A stretch of DNA of 5,309 nt from Deltaproteobacteria bacterium. GTDB lineage: Bacteria > Desulfobacterota > Desulfobacteria > C00003060 > C00003106. Shown here piece by piece: positions 1-5,309 of the stretch. Position numbers and translations under genes: made by a program. How positions within the stretch are numbered: position 1 is the stretch's first letter; every line of letters begins with the position of its first letter. The stretch spans positions 1 to 5,309 of the forward strand of contig JAFDAE010000187.1 in NCBI GenBank assembly GCA_019314005.1, read 5' to 3'. The notes under the pieces are model-generated. The model was not told the origin of the DNA. It made no database searches and was given only the letters and a program-made list of their open reading frames with translations.

Positions 1-395
1 CCTTCGAACTTGTAGCCGGTAGGAATTCCTGCCCTTCCTTCTCCATAATCATCCAGATCAGCATCATACTTTATTCCGACAAAGAATTTACCTATGTATC
101 TAACTATCTCTGTTTTTAAAAAGTCCTTACCATCAGGGGTTTTTGTATGAATCACCCCCCCAGTCCATCCCATCCCTCTTCCTGAAATAGGGGGAGGAAT
201 ATATCTGTAAACACCGCCCCTGGAAAGGGCGTCGGTGTGATCAGCTTCATTTGCATGCAAGGTTTCCCAGGCATCAATACTATTCAGACACGTACCTTCC
301 GTAGAAAAAAGAAACTCATTGAGCTGGAATCCGTTATCCTTATCAATTCTGAAATACCTCCATGTAAAGTCCCCCTTTTCGGGCATCCCAATCAC
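1..395 (-). CDS. Downstream half of the exported protein, left-edge partial
   Basis: This frame is open from position 413 to the left edge, 137 codons without a stop, and its 3' end lies outside the window. It is in exactly the same frame as the signal-peptide gene that ends at 416-414. The first possible starts are GTG at 395 and ATG at 386, and neither has a Shine-Dalgarno sequence: the bases before them are AT-rich or only GGG next to the codon. The product is mixed in composition, with aromatic and charged stretches such as FTWRYFRIDKDNGF and VGIKYDADLDDYGEG, which looks like genuine coding. I recognise no domain. The simplest reading is that it is the C-terminal part of the upstream exported protein, separated from it by an in-frame TAA. 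An independent gene starting at 395 or 386 is the alternative. A run of seven G (155-161) lies inside it. Confidence 0.6.
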   Translation of the reverse strand, partial: MIGMPEKGDFTWRYFRIDKDNGFQLNEFLFSTEGTCLNSIDAWETLHANEADHTDALSRGGVYRYIPPPISGRGMGWTGGVIHTKTPDGKDFLKTEIVRYIGKFFVGIKYDADLDDYGEGRAGIPTGYKFE

Positions 396-413
396 GAATC
401 TATTAGAATCTAT

Positions 414-416
414 TTA
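414..416 (-). other. In-frame TAA possibly interrupting the exported-protein gene
   Basis: This stop follows the residues FIGAGS. It is followed in the same frame by IDSNRFVIGMPEKGD and 122 further open codons. No start codon with a ribosome site follows it. A single base change could produce TAA from a sense codon such as AAA, GAA, CAA, TCA or TAC. The base after the stop is A, and no known readthrough context (CAA repeats, CTAG) surrounds it. A nonsense mutation or a base-call error is therefore more likely than programmed readthrough. Confidence 0.5.
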
Positions 417-1076
417 TGATCCTGCACCTATGAAAAGGCCCCAAAAGCGCCCAGACCTCAACCAAGCATATACTCCAACATCATTGTCATCGCCCAATTC
501 AGTATATGTAATCCCTCCGCCCAAGTTGTCCCTTGCCTCGATATCCGAGTTTTGTCTATAATTTGAGGCTATGGCAAATCCGTCACTGTCAGTGAGGTCA
601 ATGCCCCTGGCAACTATATCGAGCTTATGATCTTCAAGTACGTCTATACGTACAATAACCTCGTGCTCTTCTTCATCATTCTCGATATCTTCGAACCTTA
701 GAATGTATAGATCAGCATCTTTTCCGAACCCAAGAAGCTTCCCAAAAGGAATTTTCGTTCCAAAGGACTGCCCCTGTCTATCATCCAGCCTTTCATAGGC
801 TAAACCAAGCCCATTGTAATCCAGGCGAACGAGATTGTCAGAGGCAGTTTCTCCGTCAAAAATTTCATTTGTACTGAATATTCTTAGTCCTATTTTTTCC
901 AGGCATCCAATCTTTGATTCATCTTGATTCTCTTCCGTTTCGATGTGATACGTAGCGCCATGCTGATTCAGTTGGTTGAAAGAATTTGATGCCGCATCCT
1001 TCTGCGCTACGGCAATACTTAGGGCTAATACAGCCACTATTTTAATAAAATATCTAATTATCCTCATTATCCTCAT
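414..1076 (-). CDS. Exported protein of unknown function with Sec signal peptide
   Basis: The 220-residue product starts with a positively charged stretch (MRIMRIIRYFIK), then a hydrophobic core (IVAVLALSIAVA) and a likely signal peptidase I site after Ala24 (AVA|Q). There is no lipobox cysteine, since the first Cys is near residue 58, so export to the periplasm or beyond is expected, not lipoprotein anchoring. The mature part is acidic, rich in Asp and Glu, with possible beta-strand segments and a Gly/aromatic end (GRFWGLFIGAG). I recognise no family. The start ATG at 1076 lies inside the 3' end of the PRTase gene (23-base overlap), and a second in-frame ATG follows at 1067. Neither has a strong ribosome site, so translational coupling to the upstream gene is likely. 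The frame continues past the TAA at 416-414 without another stop to the window edge, so this may be only the N-terminal part of a protein of more than 350 residues. Confidence 0.75.
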   Translation of the reverse strand: MRIMRIIRYFIKIVAVLALSIAVAQKDAASNSFNQLNQHGATYHIETEENQDESKIGCLEKIGLRIFSTNEIFDGETASDNLVRLDYNGLGLAYERLDDRQGQSFGTKIPFGKLLGFGKDADLYILRFEDIENDEEEHEVIVRIDVLEDHKLDIVARGIDLTDSDGFAIASNYRQNSDIEARDNLGGGITYTELGDDNDVGVYAWLRSGRFWGLFIGAGS

Positions 1077-3717
1077 CTTTTTTTGCCCAGCAAGGAAAGG
1101 GTCCTTCTATCCTGTAGTTACCATTTTTTGCTCTTTCGGGCCACGCGGATTTGTTCACCTCAGCAAGCAGTTCGCACATTTCTGGTTTACCTGAACCGTC
1201 CTTTTTAATACCTTCACGCCCCCCGTCATCCCAAGGATTAAAAAAACGCGGAAAGAGGGGAAACCATTTTTTTACCAGACCATCAGCCCATATAATAGGC
1301 AGCGTGTTAGCGGGGGTATTAGAGTAAAGGGCAACAAGCCCGCCGCAGTCTTTCCAACCCAAAGGTTCAAACTGACAGGGCCGTTCTTCCGCTCTGGCCT
1401 TTGTGATGAATATGTATTGCCTCAGCAGGTGTTCGATAGGCTGATATTTTATTTTTTTGTCGTTACATATAGATTTCAAGTCAGGAATTGCATCTGCTAT
1501 ATGCACCTTAAAAGACAACCCATTATTACAATTGCACCACTCGTCTTTTGCAATTTGATGCATAGCGGTTCTCATCGTTCCTGATATTGTGGAAGTGGAA
1601 CCTGATTTCTCAACATTATTGTTAAACCCTTGCACCATGAGAGGTTCGCTTATTAGCCCAACCGCGAATAAGACGTGTATATCAATGCATTTATCATTAT
1701 CAGGATGCAAGATCGCTCTCTCCACGTCTTCGTAGTTTATTTCTTGCTGCAGATTTTGATCAGTACTCGGAACGCCAGCTGATACTCGTTTCTTAGCGAC
1801 TTCTTTTTTGAGACGCACTTCGCTCACTATTTTATGAACAGCCTTGCTTACATAACTGACGACCTGACCGCCCGATCCGATAAAATCATCTACAAATACT
1901 ATTACAAGTTTTTTGTGCTCTTCGAACTCCTTAAGAATAATTTCTGCAAGAAATTCGTAAGGGATGAAAGTTGGTTGTCTTTCCTTTCTTGTATGCCCGC
2001 TAAGTTTTGAATTTTTGTGAAGATTCTCCATCCATTTTGTCTTTGACAATAAAGCAAGGGCGGAAGGCCCGGACTTATTTGCCCGACCAAGACTGCAAAA
2101 TATATATTTCTTGGGGAAAAGAGGCTCCGCTCCAAATAGGGAAATACATCCCTTCCCTTCAGTAGCTCCCGTTTTAATTTTAAATGCATTACCAGTCTTA
2201 AAAAATTGATCAAACAATCTAACGATACTCATTGCCGAATAGTAGCGAAAGTGTTTCATTATCCTGAGGATGGCGGGTTGGTGAGCCGGCCAAAACTGGC
2301 TTAGCCATTTATCCAGTAATTGCTTTGCTGACGGTTGAGGTAATCCAAGAACATCCGTAACATTCTCCTTAAATGCGCAAATCAGAGCATTGCGAAACGT
2401 TGCATAATATTCCGATTTATGAGATTCTACGCTGGATGATTTAAAAAAATAATCTGTTGCACCCAACTCCTTAATCATGGTCCTTGTTGTCAGCCCGGAG
2501 TTGTCTGCGGAGAAAACAACGATACGTGGAAAAGAGACAGTCACAAGTTCATTTTGTTTCAGTTCGTAATGAAGTCTTTCGATACACTGGCAAAGCTTTA
2601 TGACGGAATATTTAATATCAGACTGTGTGTGGCCGGCACTTTCATGCGCGCCAGGGTCACTTGAATAAAGATCAAGAAGAATTATATCGAATTTTTGCAA
2701 GTTTTCTTTTTCGGGATAGTTCTGTAATGCTGTATCGACGGTCTTTGCGTAACTCACCAAAACGTCGCCAATTTTTTGTTCTTCTTTTATGTCTTTGATC
2801 TCTTCTTCAGGGGCTCCAAATAATATCGGTAAAATGATATTCCAATGCTGCGGCTTTAACTGATCCTCAACAATAAGAATTCGCCGACCCTTAAGGTATT
2901 GTGACAACGGAGCCTTACAAAGATCATCAACAATCCTTTCTTTTTTCCATTCCTCAATGCTTTTGAAATGAGCCTCAATTGTCTCATCTTCGTCAGTCTC
3001 TACTCCTATCTCTCTCAAGGCTTTTATGGCGACAGCTTTCTCGATATCGCCTGAAGCGAGAGCTCCCAAAAGGAGCCTAACGGCGGGTATCTCCGCTTTC
3101 TTCGCTTTCTCCACATCACGTTCCATTTTTGCTTTATCTTTTATTTGAGAGAGCTTATTTCTGATGTGTTTTTCAAGCTGGTTAAATATATGATGATATA
3201 TGTCAACATTTCTAACCATAACTTCCTGAATTTCTTCAGCACCAGAAGGGAATGTTGTGCTTTCGATGGCGTATCGAAGATCCTGTGAAGATATTGAGGC
3301 GGGATCAAGCTCATTTGATAGCAGTTCCGTTATTGCAGGTAAAAGGCTATGAGATTCGACCGTTCGGGCAATGCCACAACGTTCGATAGGGCGCCTCAAT
3401 CCCTCAAAAAAAATGGATCGTGTTCCAAGGTCTATGAACAAATATCTTTGCTCTGACAAACCGGTTTCCTTTTTAGACCCATATGCGCAACGAAGGAGAC
3501 ATTTAAAATACTTTTTAACTGTCTTCTCGGCTGCTGAATGAATAACAATCAGCCTCCCGGATTTATCGGGAATCAATTCGGCAGATCGCGCATGCTCCAC
3601 TGATCTAAAAGGAAATAAAGAAAGGAAAGAATGCAGGGCACCGGCAAAGGCGATCGCTGCCGAATCTTCTTTATCATGAGGGGCAATTTCTACTGTCCAC
3701 TTACCAAAATTAATCAA
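1054..3717 (-). CDS. Multidomain receiver and phosphoribosyltransferase-like protein
   Basis: The product is 887 residues if read from TTG 3717, and the numbering here follows that start. Residues 1-165 form an unrecognised globular region. Residues about 175-210 are highly charged and probably a coiled coil (HIRNKLSQIKDKAKMERDVE). Residues about 277-430 are a full response-regulator receiver: acidic pocket E284/D285 (ILIVEDQ), phosphoacceptor D349 (IILLDLY), S403 in the Thr/Ser position (VVFSAD) and K426 (GATDYFFK). It should be able to accept a phosphoryl group. A type-I PRTase-like domain follows, with the diagnostic PRPP-loop-like motif VIVFVDDFIGSGGQ at 605-618 (acid pair D610/D611). The tail has TPANTLPIIW (801-810), a motif I associate with PRTase-like proteins of multi-component operons. 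There are no membrane segments, so it is cytoplasmic. The substrate is unknown, and PRPP use is inferred from the motif only. The gene starts 19 bases after the AAA+ stop and overlaps the exported-protein gene, so all are probably co-transcribed. A TTG at 3729 would add four residues but would place the ribosome site inside the gene. Confidence 0.85.
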   Translation of the reverse strand: MINFGKWTVEIAPHDKEDSAAIAFAGALHSFLSLFPFRSVEHARSAELIPDKSGRLIVIHSAAEKTVKKYFKCLLRCAYGSKKETGLSEQRYLFIDLGTRSIFFEGLRRPIERCGIARTVESHSLLPAITELLSNELDPASISSQDLRYAIESTTFPSGAEEIQEVMVRNVDIYHHIFNQLEKHIRNKLSQIKDKAKMERDVEKAKKAEIPAVRLLLGALASGDIEKAVAIKALREIGVETDEDETIEAHFKSIEEWKKERIVDDLCKAPLSQYLKGRRILIVEDQLKPQHWNIILPILFGAPEEEIKDIKEEQKIGDVLVSYAKTVDTALQNYPEKENLQKFDIILLDLYSSDPGAHESAGHTQSDIKYSVIKLCQCIERLHYELKQNELVTVSFPRIVVFSADNSGLTTRTMIKELGATDYFFKSSSVESHKSEYYATFRNALICAFKENVTDVLGLPQPSAKQLLDKWLSQFWPAHQPAILRIMKHFRYYSAMSIVRLFDQFFKTGNAFKIKTGATEGKGCISLFGAEPLFPKKYIFCSLGRANKSGPSALALLSKTKWMENLHKNSKLSGHTRKERQPTFIPYEFLAEIILKEFEEHKKLVIVFVDDFIGSGGQVVSYVSKAVHKIVSEVRLKKEVAKKRVSAGVPSTDQNLQQEINYEDVERAILHPDNDKCIDIHVLFAVGLISEPLMVQGFNNNVEKSGSTSTISGTMRTAMHQIAKDEWCNCNNGLSFKVHIADAIPDLKSICNDKKIKYQPIEHLLRQYIFITKARAEERPCQFEPLGWKDCGGLVALYSNTPANTLPIIWADGLVKKWFPLFPRFFNPWDDGGREGIKKDGSGKPEMCELLAEVNKSAWPERAKNGNYRIEGPFPCWAKKDEDNEDN
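1057..1076 (-). repeat. 9-base tandem duplication at the gene overlap
   Basis: The unit ATGAGGATA occurs twice in tandem, with two further matching bases, and is followed by TAG. In one frame it encodes the acidic end of the PRTase protein (EDN twice). In the other it encodes the MRI-MRI start of the exported protein, giving that gene two adjacent ATG codons 9 bases apart. The first copy places GAGG three bases before the second ATG, which is close for a Shine-Dalgarno sequence. Confidence 0.7.
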
Positions 3718-3721
3718 AAAT

Positions 3722-3727
3722 CCCTCC
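3722..3727 (-). promoter_or_regulatory. Strong ribosome binding site (GGAGGG) setting a TTG start
   Basis: GGAGGG lies between the AAA+ stop codon (3739-3737) and the PRTase coding region, four bases before TTG at 3717-3715. No ATG or GTG lies nearby in this frame: the next in-frame methionine is about 170 residues in, after clearly folded sequence. The site therefore favours TTG 3717 over the upstream TTG at 3729, which has no comparable site before it. Confidence 0.65.
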
Positions 3728-3736
3728 AATTATATC

Positions 3737-4873
3737 TCAGGCCATTCTGGAGGCCCGAAATCCCTTTTCAATATCGGGCAACCGCTTGGCAACGCTTTTA
3801 ATTTTGTTGCCGCATTGAAAAACCGCCTTTTCGAAAAGGGGCGATTCCTGCATAAAGGAGGCAATCTCTTCGACCGATAGTTTAAAGATGTAGTTTCCGA
3901 TCTTCCTCTGGCAGGTAGTACTGTCCTTGATGTCTTCGCCTGTAAGGGCATGCCATATTTGAGGATAATTCAGTGTGTCGTTTCTTTTATCTCTGCAATG
4001 TTCAAAGGCGTTAATAATATATTTTACGACCTTCTCGTGATGTTCCCGAATCATTCCGGGCAGGGCGTAGCCAATGAATCTCTTGTCGCTGATAGTGATA
4101 GATTCCATCATTCCGCCGCTGTCTTCTGAAATAGCGACAAAGGGGGCACTATATTGAATGTTGAATGCTATATGCTCCGGGATAAGGTAGGGAAGCTCAG
4201 AAAAGTGCTCCACTGCTTGATAAATGCAGTTTTTCAGTTCACGTACATTGCCCGGCCAGTTATAATCCTGAAGTTTGACTATAGTTTCACTCTCAATAGT
4301 CCTTGAACGAGCATTTGATGTTTTTTCCGCCTCTCTCACAAACTTCTCCACCAAGATAGGAATGTCATCTTTTCTGTCCCTGAGCGGTGGAAGACTAATG
4401 GTTCCGCCTTCGGTGAGACGCATCAGCAGGTCTTCCCGAAGGCCGGTCAGGTTCGAGTTTGTTGCGGACAAAAACCTCAAATTCGCAGAGCGCATAACAG
4501 TTTCGCCAATGCGCGTAAAGACCCGCTCCTCGATTACCTTAAGAATCCCTGCCTGCACTCCGTGTGGAAGTTCAGCGATCTCATCAAGAAATACATCCCC
4601 GCCATTTGCCTTTTCGATGATCCCCGGTTTGTCCTCCTTAGCGTCAGTGAACGCCCCTTTTTTATGTCCAAACAGCTCGCTGGCAAACCGCTCTGCCGAT
4701 ATCTGCGGGCAGTTGACTACTTCAAACGGCGTTTGATTATTGCCTTTTGTCATTTGGAGATGCGCATAAGATGCAAACAATCCCTTACCGGTCCCTGTTT
4801 CCCCCCTGAACAGGATATTTCGCCTGCCTCCTTGGGCAGAGGCTCGCCGTATGTTTCGAAGGGCAATCATCAA
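3737..4873 (-). CDS. Sigma-54-activator-type AAA+ ATPase (NtrC-like), N-terminally broken
   Basis: Numbering is from TTG 4873 (378 residues). The AAA+ module is nearly complete: Walker A GETGTGKG (24-31), loop-1 motif GAFTDA (73-78), Walker B VFLDEI (94-99), sensor I around N139 (FLSATNSN), arginine-finger segment REDLLMRL (R146, R152) and sensor II WPGNVREL (206-213). Proteins of this family hydrolyse ATP as a ring to remodel sigma-54 RNA polymerase. The usual GAFTGA is GAFTDA here, so sigma-54 contact is uncertain. The last 100 or so residues carry no recognisable Fis-type helix-turn-helix. The family's N-terminal signature (GEIVGCSKAL) is readable in this frame just before TTG 4873, with no start codon and with a TAG at 4918-4916. 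The true protein was therefore probably fused to the receiver upstream. As it stands, initiation could occur at ATG 4870, which has AAGG five bases before it. It ends 19 bases before the PRTase start. Confidence 0.85.
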   Translation of the reverse strand: MMIALRNIRRASAQGGRRNILFRGETGTGKGLFASYAHLQMTKGNNQTPFEVVNCPQISAERFASELFGHKKGAFTDAKEDKPGIIEKANGGDVFLDEIAELPHGVQAGILKVIEERVFTRIGETVMRSANLRFLSATNSNLTGLREDLLMRLTEGGTISLPPLRDRKDDIPILVEKFVREAEKTSNARSRTIESETIVKLQDYNWPGNVRELKNCIYQAVEHFSELPYLIPEHIAFNIQYSAPFVAISEDSGGMMESITISDKRFIGYALPGMIREHHEKVVKYIINAFEHCRDKRNDTLNYPQIWHALTGEDIKDSTTCQRKIGNYIFKLSVEEIASFMQESPLFEKAVFQCGNKIKSVAKRLPDIEKGFRASRMA

Positions 4874-5309
4874 TGCCTTGGAGCAGCCGACGATCTCGCC
4901 TTGTATAATCCAATCCTACTTCTTGCTCAGGCTTGCTTGAAAGGACAACAACAGGCAGATTCGGGAAGTTTTCTTTGATTGCGGAAAGAATTTTCAGGCC
5001 GAAATACTGTTTCGGATCGTCGTCTCCGAGGCGACCTTCAGGCATGCCGGTTGACTGCCTATCACTTTCTTTGGTGACCTTGCCGGTGTAAAAGCAGAGG
5101 TCAAGGAGCACAAGAGACCAATACGGCGGTTTAATCCATCCCTCCTCAATGACCTTAATGGTGCTCGCAAGGTCGTTTTCTACTGTATCGCCGATAGTAG
5201 AGCGAAGCGGCTTCTGCCCGCGATAAAAGTACGCCTGCGCAATAGGATCTCCGATCTTTCTGGGCGGGCCTTTGCCGACTTCATCTCGGGTTATATCTTC
5301 AAGCCTGAA
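4785..5309 (-). CDS. Receiver-like domain, right-edge partial, with a frameshifted tail
   Basis: The frame is open to the right edge, so the start is missing. The visible part holds beta-3 with the likely phosphoacceptor in WSLVLLDLCF (Asp codon 5102-5100), a long loop with GMPEGRLGDDDP, then LKILSAIKENFPNLPVVVLSSKPEQEV, which fits alpha-3, beta-4 and the Thr/Ser position of a receiver. No beta-5 strand with the conserved Lys and no alpha-5 follows. After about 4916 the residues (arginine-rich, TRRDRRLL and onward to the stop at 4785) look like out-of-frame reading of the AAA+ gene, which overlaps it. The original gene was most likely one receiver-AAA+ regulator, with this domain as the signal input. 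The acidic pocket of beta-1 is not clearly visible in the 50 or so residues before the phosphoacceptor. A GTG at 5111 is inside the domain and is not a credible start. Confidence 0.7.
   Translation of the reverse strand, partial: FRLEDITRDEVGKGPPRKIGDPIAQAYFYRGQKPLRSTIGDTVENDLASTIKVIEEGWIKPPYWSLVLLDLCFYTGKVTKESDRQSTGMPEGRLGDDDPKQYFGLKILSAIKENFPNLPVVVLSSKPEQEVGLDYTRRDRRLLQGIDDCPSKHTASLCPRRQAKYPVQGGNRDR
4897..4918 (-). other. Frame junction (indel or deletion) between receiver and AAA+ frames
   Basis: Upstream of this stretch the receiver-like frame makes sense. Downstream the frame shifted by +1 makes sense, beginning with GEIVGCSKAL, the standard entry of a sigma-54-type AAA+ domain. The AAA+ frame has TAG at 4918-4916, so the switch must lie between there and about 4897. 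Only about 15 residues separate the receiver's VVLSS from GEIVG, whereas NtrC-type proteins have roughly 60 there. This suggests loss of more than 100 bases as well as a frame change. I see no slippery heptamer that would suggest programmed frameshifting. Confidence 0.6.

Noticed and set aside
414..416. Recoded TAA or programmed readthrough
   Set aside because: There is no known readthrough context, and no other evidence in the window of an altered code. Mutation or error is simpler.
237..561. Two short plus-strand frames
   Set aside because: Both are antisense to the exported-protein coding frame on either side of the TAA and have low-complexity, shadow-like products.
976..1194. Plus-strand frame with a hydrophobic stretch
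   Set aside because: The hydrophobic part is the antisense of the signal peptide and overlap region. No ribosome site supports it.
1902..2213. Open frame of 103 codons on the minus strand
   Set aside because: It sits in an alternative frame inside the PRTase-like gene, whose main frame shows clear domain motifs across this region.
3785..3812. Inverted repeat GGCAAC ... GTTGCC as a possible terminator or operator
   Set aside because: The six-base arms with a 12-base loop lie within the coding 3' end of the AAA+ gene and have no following T run. This is likely chance.
3730..3951. Open frame of 73 codons on the minus strand
   Set aside because: It is an alternative frame at the 3' end of the AAA+ gene, and the longer AAA+ frame is uninterrupted there.
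4275..4736. Open frame of 153 codons on the plus strand
   Set aside because: It lies antisense to the conserved core of the AAA+ gene, and its Ser/Ile/Arg-rich product is a typical shadow of that coding sequence.
4897..4930. Programmed ribosomal frameshift joining the receiver and AAA+ frames
   Set aside because: There is no slippery heptamer or clear downstream stem, and receiver sequence appears to be missing, which frameshifting would not explain.
4562..4978. Open frame of 138 codons on the plus strand
   Set aside because: It is antisense to the AAA+ and receiver coding, with no recognisable domain and no ribosome site.

Overview
The whole window reads on the minus strand. It looks like one tightly packed transcription unit that enters at the right edge (5309) and leaves at the left edge (1). 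No rRNA, tRNA, CRISPR array, insertion sequence, internal promoter or terminator could be supported. An NtrC-type AAA+ regulator, receiver domains and a Sec signal peptide suggest a Gram-negative bacterium. The moderately AT-rich composition and frequent AGA/AGG/ATA codons would fit an environmental, deltaproteobacteria-like lineage, but this placement is weak.

Layout in transcription order: (1) 5309 to about 4900 encodes a receiver-like domain whose start lies outside the window. (2) 4873 to 3737 encodes a sigma-54-activator-type AAA+ ATPase. Its conserved N-terminal motif can be read upstream of any usable start codon, in a frame +1 to the receiver. The two are therefore probably one receiver-AAA+ gene broken by a frameshift or an out-of-frame deletion near 4897-4918. 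(3) 3717 to 1054 encodes a large multidomain protein: an unknown N-terminal region, a coiled coil, a complete receiver with all key residues, and a phosphoribosyltransferase-like (PRTase) domain with a VDD-x-x-GSGG motif. (4) 1076 to 414 encodes a protein with a Sec signal peptide, overlapping the end of (3) by 23 bases. After its TAA stop the same frame stays open for 137 more codons to the left edge, so this gene may be cut in two by a nonsense codon.

Taken together, this is a signalling-type operon: an AAA+ regulator with a receiver input, a receiver-PRTase effector or enzyme, and an exported partner. The combination resembles regulated multi-component systems thought to act in stress or biological conflict. 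That role is an inference from architecture and nothing in the sequence proves it. The PRTase gene is intact, while its two neighbours each show a lesion. That suggests either a decaying locus or sequence errors at two sites.
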